This document shows, piece by piece, positions 14,143 through 21,388 of a stretch of DNA of 33,829 bases (positions are counted from its first letter, which is position 1; the number at the start of each line of letters is the position of its first letter). Below the pieces are notes generated by a model. That model did no database searches and had not been told where the DNA came from. It saw nothing but the letters and a program-made list of their open reading frames with translations. The position numbers and the translations under genes were made by a program. Origin of the DNA: a virus; the IMG/VR virus record IMGVR_UViG_3300027746_000058, positions 1 to 33,829 of that record. The stretch is one strand, 5' to 3'.

Positions 14143-14489
14143 GGCTGCACCTCCCCGGCCTGGGGCAGCGGGATGGCGTGGGCGGGGAGCCAGTGGGTGT
14201 AGAAAGTGTGCTTTCCGTCTTGGCCCAACGGTGGCTCCAAGGTCCAGGTGGCAAAGTTTCGGTAGAGCACCCAGCACCATCCTTGTGCCGTGCATTCCTC
14301 CGGCTCCGGCAGCCGCTCACTCACTGGCACCGGCACCACCACTGGGGCGGGCGCGGAGAGTTCCTGGAGCAGGGCGGCGCGGGCGCGGGTGATCAGAGCG
14401 CGGTGCTCGTGATACGGATTTGCGCCGTCGTATTCAGCCAGCGGCTGCAACAGCTCAGCGCACAGGGTGCGGAAGTCGGGGGTGGTCAT
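14139..14489 (-). CDS. DUF551-like phage protein
   Basis: The C-terminal half, SERLPEPEECTAQGWCWVLY, then WTLEPPLG and YTHWLPAHAIPLPQ, matches the DUF551 pattern of a Trp-rich small beta domain ending THWLPL-P. The N-terminal half is helical with a short Pro-rich linker. DUF551 proteins are common in phages and have no established function. The start overlaps the previous stop (ATGA), and the gene's end carries GGAGGTG for the GNAT start. Confidence 0.7.
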   Translation of the reverse strand: MTTPDFRTLCAELLQPLAEYDGANPYHEHRALITRARAALLQELSAPAPVVVPVPVSERLPEPEECTAQGWCWVLYRNFATWTLEPPLGQDGKHTFYTHWLPAHAIPLPQAGEVQP

Positions 14490-14845
14490 CGGTCAGCCTC
14501 CTGATTCAGGATCTGCGCCGCCATTTCCCAGCCATCGGCGTTGCGTGACGTTGCCAAGTCGGGAAGACCCTCGTTGCTGTCTAACCACGCCGCCACCTCA
14601 CGGATCGCGGCGCGGGCTTCGTGTCGATACAGGTTCGGGTCGGCGCAAATGCTTGGGTGAATAGCAGTTGCCACCCTCTCCACCAACCCCCCGGCAGGCG
14701 CGGGCGGCGGGGCGGGCTGGGCGGGCTGGGCAGCCTCCAGCGCCTCCACCCGCTCCAGCAGGTTCAGCAAAGTTTGGGAAACAACAGCACCATCAAGGGC
14801 GGCGGACTGGCGCAGCCAGTTTCTGGTTTGTGGAGTGATGCTCAC
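14486..14845 (-). CDS. Hypothetical 119-residue protein
   Basis: The GTG start overlaps the upstream stop (GTGA). The N-terminal part includes a coiled-coil-like helix (LLNLLERVEALEAAQ), followed by a Pro/Ala linker and a helical domain with ATAIHPSICADPNLYRHEARAAI. It ends NQEADR with the same DNA junction as the 13-codon mini-ORF. No family recognised. Confidence 0.6.
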   Translation of the reverse strand: MSITPQTRNWLRQSAALDGAVVSQTLLNLLERVEALEAAQPAQPAPPPAPAGGLVERVATAIHPSICADPNLYRHEARAAIREVAAWLDSNEGLPDLATSRNADGWEMAAQILNQEADR

Positions 14846-15111
14846 GACGCCACCTCCACGGGAACCGTGCGCTCAGTCAGCCAGTCTTCAACAACCGCCA
14901 GCGCCGCCGGCGGCACCAGGCGCGCACCGACGGGGTGCCAGCGGGTGTCATCCCACCGGCCAGCCGGGAGCCAGGCGGCGCATTGGTCGAGCTGCTTGGT
15001 CATGCGCTTGCGGCGCACGAAGTTCACGACCCAATAGCCGGGGCCCGGGTGGGCGGTGACGGTCAGGCCGATCGTGGGATCGGTGTAGAAGGTGTGGGGG
15101 TGGTTAGGCAT
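14842..15111 (-). CDS. Hypothetical 89-residue protein
   Basis: The ATG at 15111 (MPNHPHTFYTDPTIGLTV) is chosen because upstream in-frame starts are TTG only and overlap the previous gene. The product has a beta-strand-rich first half (GPGYWVVNFV) and a helical end (ALAVVEDWLTERTVPVEVAS). It overlaps the upstream gene's end by 8 bases and the next start by GTGA. No family recognised. Confidence 0.55.
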   Translation of the reverse strand: MPNHPHTFYTDPTIGLTVTAHPGPGYWVVNFVRRKRMTKQLDQCAAWLPAGRWDDTRWHPVGARLVPPAALAVVEDWLTERTVPVEVAS

Positions 15112-16009
15112 GGGGGGTTGTGGGGGTGGGGGTGGTGTGTTGGTAGCGAGTTGGATCAGGCCTGCACCCGGTCCAAATTTCAATGGAGCCGATCAACTGG
15201 CTAGAAACTCGGGACGATCTTTCAAGCTCAGAGAAAAGACCGGCAAGCGTCACGGCTTCGGGGTTGCCAGTGGCAGCCGTGAAGTCTTGAAGCTCTCCAG
15301 ACTCTGCCCATAGCTTGGCGAGGGCTTCCCATCGATTAGTCATCATCAAGCTGCCTTGAGGCCCAGCAAATTCAGACTGCAGTCGGTGGTGCTCCAGTCG
15401 GATCAGCTGTTCCGCCTTGGCAAGATGATCGGCAATCTGAATCCAACGCTCCCGCAGCCATCTGCGCTCTCTTTGATTCACTTGTTTCAAGTTGTCCGGC
15501 ACCTGGGGCCGCTTTGGCTTGGGGGCGGAAACCGGAGACTCCAGAATGAGCGGCGGCGGATCGGCGGGCGCGGTCGGCTCGGGCCTGGGCTTTTTGAGCC
15601 AGCGGCTAACTGTCATGTATGGCGCTTCAACTTCGCGCGCAATTGCGGAAATTGTTTTGCCTTTGCTTTGCAACTCAATAGCCTTGGCAATAGTTTCAGG
15701 TAAATAAGAATTACGGTAAGCCCTGCCATCTTTGCCTTTCACCACTGGCACACCTGAGCCAGTGGTGATTTTCGCGTCCACTGGCGCATGATTGCTTTGC
15801 GCTTCCACCACTGGCACACCTGAGCCAGTGGTGATTTTCGCGTCCACTGGCAACTGATTGCTTTTTTTAGCTTTTCGTTGAAGCGTCACTCTATTTACTC
15901 CAAACTTGTCTGCGGCGGCGTTGATGCTCATGCCGTTTTTATGGGCCAAAAGCGCCATTTCAAAACGATGATCGGCCCCGCACTTTGTAGCGCAATGATC
16001 AGCGGTCAT
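15104..16009 (-). CDS. DNA-binding protein with two HTH domains and a duplicated linker
   Basis: The ATG at 16009 gives a ~301-residue protein. HTH 1 (FEMALLAHKNGMSINAAADK, then FGVNRVTLQRKAKK) is of the Psq/transposase-like type; HTH 2 (AIELQSKGKTISAIAREVEA with MTVSRWLKK) follows at about 115-145. Between them PVDAKITTGSGVPVV occurs twice, encoded by a 66-bp tandem repeat holding two perfect 10-bp-arm hairpins. The C-terminus is basic then helical. It could be a regulator or a terminase-small-like protein; a dedicated terminase small subunit exists at 23037. The start lies only 6 bases after a terminator's T-run and has no Shine-Dalgarno. Confidence 0.65.
   Translation of the reverse strand: MTADHCATKCGADHRFEMALLAHKNGMSINAAADKFGVNRVTLQRKAKKSNQLPVDAKITTGSGVPVVEAQSNHAPVDAKITTGSGVPVVKGKDGRAYRNSYLPETIAKAIELQSKGKTISAIAREVEAPYMTVSRWLKKPRPEPTAPADPPPLILESPVSAPKPKRPQVPDNLKQVNQRERRWLRERWIQIADHLAKAEQLIRLEHHRLQSEFAGPQGSLMMTNRWEALAKLWAESGELQDFTAATGNPEAVTLAGLFSELERSSRVSSQLIGSIEIWTGCRPDPTRYQHTTPTPTTPHA
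15740..15865. repeat. 66-bp tandem repeat with perfect hairpins
   Basis: Two copies (46 identical bases at 15740-15785 and 15806-15851, with further similarity after each) contain CACCACTGGC, an 8-base loop and GCCAGTGGTG. The period is 66 bases, or 22 codons, so the reading frame is kept. The palindromes look like an inserted interspersed repeat or binding sites. Confidence 0.85.
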
Positions 16010-16015
16010 GGCAAG

Positions 16016-16043
16016 AAAAACCCCACCCCTTTGCAAGGTGGGG
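16016..16043 (-). terminator. Rho-independent terminator after the ParB-like gene
   Basis: On the minus strand, CCCCACC and GGTGGGG arms close a 9-base loop and are followed by five T residues. It lies 23 bases after the ParB-like stop and only 6 bases before the ATG of the next leftward gene, so it may act as an attenuator for the operon beyond. Confidence 0.75.
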
Positions 16044-16066
16044 CCGCGAAACGTTTATGGCATGGA

Positions 16067-17035
16067 TCAGGCCTGAATCAGAAGCTGATGGCGCCGCGCG
16101 ATCTCGGCAGCCAGCAGCCGAGCCAGCTTGCTGTTCTTTGGTCCGCGCGACTTGTCGGCCATCGCCTGCTCCACCAGGGCGGGCAGAGCGGCGCAAGCCG
16201 AGTCGGCCATCTTGACCAGCACAGCGGTGTCATCGCTGATGCGCTTGTTGAGGCCTTTGTTGGCCTTGCGCAGGTGGCCATAGGCGGTCACCCCGGCTGC
16301 TGAATACTGATCGAGCGTGAGGCCATTCAGGCTTTGCTCGATGGCACACAGCTTGATAAAGCCGCCGAAGGCAGTCGCCAGGTCGTCAATCTTGGTGATG
16401 TTCGGCAATGAGTCGACCAGCCCGGCGCGACTCGCAGTGTTTAGGCCTTTGGCACCGGCGCGGCGTTCGCGGGTTTCGGCGCGGTTCATGTTCCGCGACT
16501 CGGTATTGGCCTGCACAATGCGGCGGGCCAGCTCGTCGCGAGACTTGAAGTTTCGGGTGCTGCAGCGAATCTTGATGCTGTCGTACCGAGCGCCAGGGGC
16601 GGCGGCTTGAATGAAGATCTGCAGGGCCAGGAGGCGGTTTCGCCCACTGGTGATCACGGGTCCGATCTTCGGGTTGAACCGATCATCGATGTACCCAACT
16701 TCGATGTCTTCGGTCAGCAAGGCAGGCGATCCGCCACCACGGCGGCGAATCATGCCGTTTGGCCCGAACAGAATGGAATCAGAAGACTTAGGGTCGATTC
16801 GCTGCAGGTCGGTTTCGTTTTCGTAGCTGTTGATCAGCTGCTGCAGCGTGTATGAGCGTTGCTCGTCCGCGCTGTCGATCTGGAACTCGTTGCTGAACTG
16901 GTGATCGCCACCCTGGATGGCCTTGATCACAGCGCGCTTTAGCTTTTCGGGCATAAGCTCGGCGGCCTTGGCCTGGACCGGCTCCAGGTCGACGAAGTTT
17001 TCGGGGCGGTAGGGAACGTTGGCAGCGTTAGCCAT
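16067..17035 (-). CDS. ParB/sulfiredoxin-like domain protein
   Basis: The 322-residue protein has a ParB-like core: VITSGRNRLLALQIF (the G-x-N/H-R-L-x-A motif), then ARRIVQANTESRNMNRAE (the E/N-x-R segment of ParB boxes). The N-terminal ~110 residues and the helical C-terminus (SAACAALPALVEQAMADKS-like) do not recall a classical ParB C-terminal dimer domain, and no ParA gene is in the window. ParB-like proteins act in DNA partition, transcription silencing or as nucleases. It is the first gene of the leftward unit, diverging from the replication operon. A link to the dispersed palindromes is possible but unproven. Confidence 0.65.
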   Translation of the reverse strand: MANAANVPYRPENFVDLEPVQAKAAELMPEKLKRAVIKAIQGGDHQFSNEFQIDSADEQRSYTLQQLINSYENETDLQRIDPKSSDSILFGPNGMIRRRGGGSPALLTEDIEVGYIDDRFNPKIGPVITSGRNRLLALQIFIQAAAPGARYDSIKIRCSTRNFKSRDELARRIVQANTESRNMNRAETRERRAGAKGLNTASRAGLVDSLPNITKIDDLATAFGGFIKLCAIEQSLNGLTLDQYSAAGVTAYGHLRKANKGLNKRISDDTAVLVKMADSACAALPALVEQAMADKSRGPKNSKLARLLAAEIARRHQLLIQA

Positions 17036-17079
17036 GGCGTTGTCAGGTGGAAGGACAAGGCGCCAAGCGGTAGGATCGA

Positions 17080-17093
17080 TCTGTCAGGACAGA
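17080..17093. promoter_or_regulatory. TCTGTC-AG-GACAGA palindrome
   Basis: Perfect 6-base arms lie 45 bases upstream of the ParB-like start, in the divergent intergenic region 17036-17328. It is a candidate operator for the leftward promoter. No gene is supported in this region; a basic frame from 17198 is not convincing. Confidence 0.45.
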
Positions 17094-17115
17094 CCCGGCC
17101 GATTGGCTGGCATTG

Positions 17116-17142
17116 GCCCCCGGTTGGCGCCGGGGGCTTTTT
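17116..17142 (+). terminator. Strong rightward terminator without an upstream gene
   Basis: GCCCCCGG, a 6-base loop and CCGGGGGC are followed by TTTTT on the plus strand. No rightward coding gene precedes it closely, so it may end a small RNA initiated within about 17036-17115 or stop antisense transcription from the leftward unit. Confidence 0.8.
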
Positions 17143-17157
17143 GCGTTGACCAAAAGT

Positions 17158-17175
17158 TAGGGCTCAGGAGTCCGA
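17158..17175. repeat. Weak copy of the dispersed palindrome (10/14)
   Basis: TAGGGCT-CAGG-AGTCCGA lies in the divergent region upstream of the replication operon. It is listed because of its intergenic position. Confidence 0.3.
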
Positions 17176-17328
17176 GTTGTCAACACCCAAAGCCAAAATG
17201 GCCGGAACTACCCGTAAACGGCCGCCTCAGGGCGTCAGACACCATAAACTCAGCTTTCGTGGTCCATCCCCTCAGCCTTGCCATCCCGTATCCGGCGCGG
17301 ATACGCTGTCTTGGCTTGACCCGCACCC

Positions 17329-17490
17329 ATGCACCCCATCCCAGTCCGGCTGCCGCCTGACCTGATCCACTGGCTTGATCAGGCTCGGGACTCTGAGCCG
17401 CGCTCCACCGTGATCCGCCAGATCCTGCGCGATGAAAAGCGCCGGCAGGAACGCGCCCAGGCCCGCAACGATCGCCAGGCCCGCCTGTGA
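17329..17490 (+). CDS. Ribbon-helix-helix DNA-binding protein, 53 residues
   Basis: The product IPVRLPPDLIHWLDQARDSE, then STVIRQILRDEKRRQERA, has the classic RHH pattern: a short basic strand, helix 1, a turn with Ser-Thr, and helix 2. Its TGA overlaps the primase ATG (TGATG), so it is co-translated with the replication protein and probably autoregulates the operon. A 12/14 dispersed palindrome lies inside its coding sequence at 17379-17396. Confidence 0.75.
   Translation: MHPIPVRLPPDLIHWLDQARDSEPRSTVIRQILRDEKRRQERAQARNDRQARL
17379..17396. repeat. Dispersed palindrome, 12/14 match
   Basis: TCAGGCT-CGGG-ACTCTGA lies inside the RHH gene, about 95 bases before the primase start. Confidence 0.6.
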
Positions 17491-19706
17491 TGACCCTCAC
17501 CCCTGAGCTCCTGGCGGAGCTCCAGCAGGTGGACAGCGACTGGCGCCTGATCCCCTGCGATGGACTCAAGCGGCCCGTGGACCCGGCAACCGGGGACATG
17601 AAGATGGACTGGAGCCACCACACCTACGACGCCGACGGCATCGCCGAGCTGGCCGATTCCAGCTTCGTGAAGGCCGTGGGCCTGGTGCTTGGTGAGGCGT
17701 CCGGCGTGATCGCCGTGGACTTTGACGGCACCGGTGCGGTCGCCATGTTCAAGGCGGTCTACGGCCGGATCTGGTCAGACCTGCCGCCGACCGTGGCCTG
17801 GAGCAGCGGCGTGATCAACCGCCGCCAGATGGCCTTCAGAGTGCCGGCTGAGCTGTGGCCCCATCTGCGCGGCCGGCGGGTCTGGCACAACGATGCCGGC
17901 CGGATCGTGCTGGAGCTGCGCGGCACCGGGCACCAGTCCGTGATCGCTGGGGCGCATCCTGACACCGAGGGTTACCGCTGGATTGATGGCCGCTCCCCTG
18001 CCGATCTGCAGGTGGCCGATGCGCCGGACTGGCTGCTGTGGCCCATGCTCAAGGCCGCGACGGAACCGGCAGCGGCTGAACACCAGCCAGCTTCTGATGC
18101 CGACGTGCCCAGGGCCCAGGAGCTGCTGAAACACATTCCGCCCTGTGAGGACTACGACCGCTGGTTGCGGGTCGGCATGGCGTTGCACAGCGTCTCGGCG
18201 GGCCTGCTGAGCGACTGGGTGGACTGGTCCAAGGGATGCAGCAACTTCGACGAGGAGGAATGCATAGCGAAGTGGCAGAGCTTCAAGAGCAGCGGCACCA
18301 CCATCGGCACCCTGCACTATTTGGCTGACACGCTCGGCGGGTTCCGCTACCGCCGCCCCCAGGGGGAGCAGCAGCCGGGAAAGGCCCCAGGCGCAGCCGC
18401 TGACGCCGGGGCGGCTGACGTTGATCAGCAGCCACCGGCCACCTACCGCGAGCTACTGACGGTCACGCTGACGGCCATCCGCGGCCAGGACGACGACACC
18501 GAGATGGAAGCCAGGGCCGAGATCATGGCGCGGTTCCGGCGCACCGATGGCCAGATCAATGCAGCGCTGTTCCGATTGCTCACCGAGCAGGAGCAGCGCA
18601 GCGCCGGCACCGCGCCAAAGGAGCGGCCCACCTACCGATCGATCGACTTGTCCAAGGTGATCAGCCTGGATTGGCTGCTCGAGGGCTTTCTGCCAGCCAA
18701 CGATCAGGCGCTGCTCTATGCGCCGGCCGGTGCTGGCAAGACCACCGCAGCGCTGGCGATGGCGTTTGCCGTCATCGATGGCACCGGCTTCCTGGACCGG
18801 GAAGCGCGGCCGCAGGCCGGCAGCGTCCTGATGATCGCCACCGACTCGGGCCCGGCGCCATTGATCCGCACCCTGCAGGATCTGGGCAAGGCCGAGCATC
18901 CGGCGATCAGCCCAACGCACGAAGGGCTCCGGCTCCATGTGTGGGCCCACGACACCGATCAGGCTGCGATGGGCTGGGAGGCGTCGCTGCGCGGCTGCCT
19001 GGGCCTGCTCGACTTCGTGCGCAGCGAGAAGATCGCCTTGGTGATCATCGACAGCTGCAAGGCCGCCACATCCAGGGCTGATCTCAATTACTGCGACAAC
19101 GGCCAGGTCACGGCGCTGCTCACCTTCGTCAAGGAGGTGATCTGCCAGCACTGCAGCGTCCTATGGCTGAACCACGACGGCACCGCCGGCGGCGAGGCGG
19201 CCGGCGCCAAGGCATGGAAGGAAGTGCCGTCCATCGTCCACAGCATTCAGCCGGTCATGGAGGGCGGCGACGATGACGGCTTTGAGGGACCGCCGGACAA
19301 GTCGGCAGGGAAGAAGCGCATCAGCACCTGGCGCCGCACCTGGGCCGTGCGCAAGTGCCGGCAGGGCACAGCCCGGGAGTTCAACTACCAGATCGATGAG
19401 GACACCGGCCGGCTCGCCGTCACCGCCATGACGGAAGTGATCCGCGATGTGCGGCACGGCGTCGGCAAGCTGCTCTGGGAGGCGTTGCAGGGCGGGAAGC
19501 CATCACTGCACCGGCGCGAGATCATCGCTCAGCTGGGCAAGGCCAAGGGCTACAGCAGCGGCAGCGTCGCCAACAGCCTCACGCGGGCCAGCGGCGGCAG
19601 GCGGCCCATGGTGACCAGGGTTGGTCCGATGCCTGGCCATTGGAAGCTGACGCCGTTGGCCAGGGAATGGTTCGAGCGGAACGGCGACAAGCCGATGCCG
19701 CCGTGA
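17490..19706 (+). CDS. Bifunctional prim-pol / AAA helicase replication protein
   Basis: The ATG at 17490 overlaps the RHH stop; a GTG one codon earlier is also in frame. The N-terminal ~200 residues look like a prim-pol domain (WRLIPCDGLKRPVDP, VIAVDFDGTG, LELRGTGHQSVIAG). A PriCT-2-like segment follows at about 205-285 (IPPCEDYDRWLRVGMALHSV, WDWSKGCSNFDEEE-like). A RepA/DnaB-type ATPase core has Walker A APAGAGKTT near residue 413 and Walker B LVIIDSC near 517. The last ~90 residues form a probable winged helix. It should prime and unwind phage DNA. The adjacent non-coding 19707-19908 is a candidate origin. Confidence 0.88.
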   Translation: MTLTPELLAELQQVDSDWRLIPCDGLKRPVDPATGDMKMDWSHHTYDADGIAELADSSFVKAVGLVLGEASGVIAVDFDGTGAVAMFKAVYGRIWSDLPPTVAWSSGVINRRQMAFRVPAELWPHLRGRRVWHNDAGRIVLELRGTGHQSVIAGAHPDTEGYRWIDGRSPADLQVADAPDWLLWPMLKAATEPAAAEHQPASDADVPRAQELLKHIPPCEDYDRWLRVGMALHSVSAGLLSDWVDWSKGCSNFDEEECIAKWQSFKSSGTTIGTLHYLADTLGGFRYRRPQGEQQPGKAPGAAADAGAADVDQQPPATYRELLTVTLTAIRGQDDDTEMEARAEIMARFRRTDGQINAALFRLLTEQEQRSAGTAPKERPTYRSIDLSKVISLDWLLEGFLPANDQALLYAPAGAGKTTAALAMAFAVIDGTGFLDREARPQAGSVLMIATDSGPAPLIRTLQDLGKAEHPAISPTHEGLRLHVWAHDTDQAAMGWEASLRGCLGLLDFVRSEKIALVIIDSCKAATSRADLNYCDNGQVTALLTFVKEVICQHCSVLWLNHDGTAGGEAAGAKAWKEVPSIVHSIQPVMEGGDDDGFEGPPDKSAGKKRISTWRRTWAVRKCRQGTAREFNYQIDEDTGRLAVTAMTEVIRDVRHGVGKLLWEALQGGKPSLHRREIIAQLGKAKGYSSGSVANSLTRASGGRRPMVTRVGPMPGHWKLTPLAREWFERNGDKPMPP

Positions 19707-19908
19707 TCTCCCTTAATAGCGTCCATCCCCAAGTGACTCTATGTACTTAAAACCCTGTCATAGAGAGAGTTTTAAGGAGATCACCAGGCAGTCATCATGT
19801 GACTCCGCTAGTCCGATTTCAGAATTGTCACAGCGTGATCACCATGTGATCCCCATGTGACAAGGCCAAACAGCAGTCAGGCTCTGGAGTCTGAGCCAAT
19901 GGAGTCAC
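19707..19908. other. Candidate replication origin / regulatory region
   Basis: This non-coding stretch is notably AT-rich for the window. It contains an 8-bp perfect inverted repeat CTTAAAAC (19746-19753) / GTTTTAAG (19769-19776), direct CATGTGA copies at 19796-19802, 19843-19849 and 19854-19860, and an inverted copy at 19905-19911. A TCAC-AGC-GTGA dyad lies at 19828-19838. Repeats beside the replication protein suggest iterons, although no replication assay or skew is available. Confidence 0.5.
19877..19894. repeat. Dispersed palindrome, 13/14 match
   Basis: TCAGGCT-CTGG-AGTCTGA lies in non-coding DNA 14 bases upstream of the first possible ATG of the nuclease gene. Confidence 0.7.
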
Positions 19909-19959
19909 ATGGAGCCATTCACCACGCGCGCGCGACCCCCATCACCACCCCCACCACCC

Positions 19960-20640
19960 ATGCCTACCCCGCACGCCTGGCTCCAACCCATCCCCGGCCT
20001 TCACCGGCGCGACCCTGAGCACCGCTATTGGCTTGGCGAGGTGGAGTTCCCGATCTCGGTCACCGGCGTGCTCGGCTGCCTGAAGTCCGACTTCGCCATG
20101 AGCAGGATCGAGGCGACGCGGGAGGTGTGGGCCCCTAGAGGAAATAGCTGCCACAGGGCACTGGAGCTGGCGCTAAATGCCAGCGGCTACCAACGCGGCA
20201 AGGAGCTGCACGACCGATTGCAGGAGCTCCAGAGCTTGGTCGATGGCCCCTATGCCGACTGGGTTCAACCGTTGATGACCCACGACCGCTGGCACGATCT
20301 GAAGGTGATCGCCAGCGAGCGCCCCACCTGCTGCCTGCGCCGCAAGGTGGCCGGCACCTTTGACGTGGCCTACATCGACGAAGACGGCCGGCGCATCCTG
20401 GCCGACCTGAAGAGCCTGGGAGAGAACGGCAGCACCTACAGCACCGCCGCGCAGCTCGGGGGCTACATGGCCTTGGAAGCCACCTGGGGGAACCTGTACG
20501 ACGCGGGACAGACCATCTGGTGCCGTCCTGGCTCTACGACCTTCTCGCCGCTCTACAGCCTGCAGGAGTGCCGAATGGCGTGGGCTGGTGCCTGGGCGAC
20601 CTTCAAGGCTCGGGCTTGTGAGCCTGGTTTCATTTCGTGA
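19960..20640 (+). CDS. PD-(D/E)XK (RecB/Cas4-like) exonuclease
   Basis: The start at 19960 (MPTPHAWLQPIPGLHRRDPE) is preferred to the ATG at 19909, whose extra residues are a low-complexity Arg/Pro stretch. Motifs are VAGTFDVAYIDEDG followed by ILADLKS (the D...D-x-K catalytic core) and AAQLGGYM (the Q-x3-Y motif), as in RecB-type and phage recombination exonucleases. It probably processes DNA ends for recombination together with the gp2.5-like SSB. An upstream His (CHRALELAL) matches the usual motif I helix. Confidence 0.82.
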   Translation: MPTPHAWLQPIPGLHRRDPEHRYWLGEVEFPISVTGVLGCLKSDFAMSRIEATREVWAPRGNSCHRALELALNASGYQRGKELHDRLQELQSLVDGPYADWVQPLMTHDRWHDLKVIASERPTCCLRRKVAGTFDVAYIDEDGRRILADLKSLGENGSTYSTAAQLGGYMALEATWGNLYDAGQTIWCRPGSTTFSPLYSLQECRMAWAGAWATFKARACEPGFIS

Positions 20641-20658
20641 CGCCCAGCACCGCCATGG

Positions 20659-20677
20659 CCATAGCCAGCCGCTAAGG
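20659..20677. promoter_or_regulatory. CCTTAGC-type palindrome, 13/14
   Basis: CCATAGC-CAGCC-GCTAAGG shares 13 of 14 arm positions and the 5-base spacer with the 9428-9446 site. It lies between the nuclease gene and the small genes that follow, about 50 bases before the ATG at 20726. Confidence 0.55.
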
Positions 20678-20725
20678 TCCCGGCAGGTTCAGAGTTCTGA
20701 GCCCCACCACACCACCCACACCCCC

Positions 20726-20824
20726 ATGCAAACCCCACGCCTCAACACCGGCCAGCGCATCGGCGACATGGCGCTCTGGCTTGCCTTCACTGCCTTCTTT
20801 GCCGTGGTGATCTCCCATGGTTGA
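20726..20824 (+). CDS. 32-residue single-span membrane peptide
   Basis: The product MQTPRLNTGQRIGDMALWLA ends FTAFFAVVISHG, with a hydrophobic C-terminal half of ~17 residues. Its stop overlaps the next gene's start by 8 bases, which suggests coupling. A degraded dispersed palindrome (20683-20700) lies upstream. Function unknown; could be a leader for the next gene. Confidence 0.45.
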   Translation: MQTPRLNTGQRIGDMALWLAFTAFFAVVISHG

Positions 20825-21170
20825 TCTTGTTCAGACTGTCAAGGTTGATCTCGGTTCCATGGACGCCGATCAGCTTCTCGACTGCCTCATTGAAGTCCGC
20901 ACCGCCATGGCTCGCCTGAAGGAGGCTGACGAAATCCTGCTTGATCGGCTCAGCGTGTTGGCCGAAGCCGGCGAAGTGGATCAGGGCGGTTTCAGCCACC
21001 GGGACTACGCCTTCACCTGGTCAGCCGGCCGCAAGTCCTGGACCTACCCCGCTGGCGTCATGAGCCTGGATGCTCAGGCCAAGGCAGCCAAGAAGGCCAG
21101 TGAGGCCGATGGCAGCGCCACCTCAAAGGTCGGCGAACCCTTCTGGACCATTCGCGCTCCGAAGCCATGA
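20817..21170 (+). CDS. Hypothetical phage protein, 117 residues
   Basis: A helical, coiled-coil-like N-terminus (DADQLLDCLIEVRTAMARLK with EADEILLDRLSVLAEAG) is followed by HRDYAFTWSAGRKSWTYPAG and AQAKAAKKASEADGSAT, ending PFWTIRAPKP. The Trp/Tyr-rich middle is reminiscent of small phage recombination accessory proteins, but no family is assigned. It lies between the nuclease and HTH-C4 genes in the replication operon. Confidence 0.65.
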   Translation: MVDLVQTVKVDLGSMDADQLLDCLIEVRTAMARLKEADEILLDRLSVLAEAGEVDQGGFSHRDYAFTWSAGRKSWTYPAGVMSLDAQAKAAKKASEADGSATSKVGEPFWTIRAPKP

Positions 21171-21388
21171 GCGACACCACCACGCAAGACACGCTGATCG
21201 ATCGCACCGTGTCTGCCATGACCGAAGCGATCATGGAAGCGGATAGCTCGGCCACCTGGATGAGCCACACGGCCAAGGCGATCGTGATCCACCTGGCCGC
21301 TGAGCTGGTGGTGATCGAAGAACTGGCGGAACGACCCCTGACGCTTCAAGACGCGCTGGAGTTCCTTTGCGCGGGGGTGGAGCTGTGA
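21167..21388 (+). CDS. Hypothetical 73-residue protein
   Basis: The ATG overlaps the previous stop (ATGA). The product is acidic and helical (DTLIDRTVSAMTEAIMEADS, then LAAELVVIEELAERPLTLQD). No motif recognised. It ends in GTGA coupling to the HTH-C4 gene. Confidence 0.6.
   Translation: MSDTTTQDTLIDRTVSAMTEAIMEADSSATWMSHTAKAIVIHLAAELVVIEELAERPLTLQDALEFLCAGVEL

Noticed and set aside
15740-15865. CRISPR-like repeat pair
   Set aside because: Only two units, tandem with conserved 'spacers' and fully inside a coding frame, so it is a coding repeat with hairpins.
17177-17365. Small basic rightward frame in the divergent region
   Set aside because: It starts at TTG, overlaps the RHH start in another frame and has no family resemblance; the region looks regulatory.
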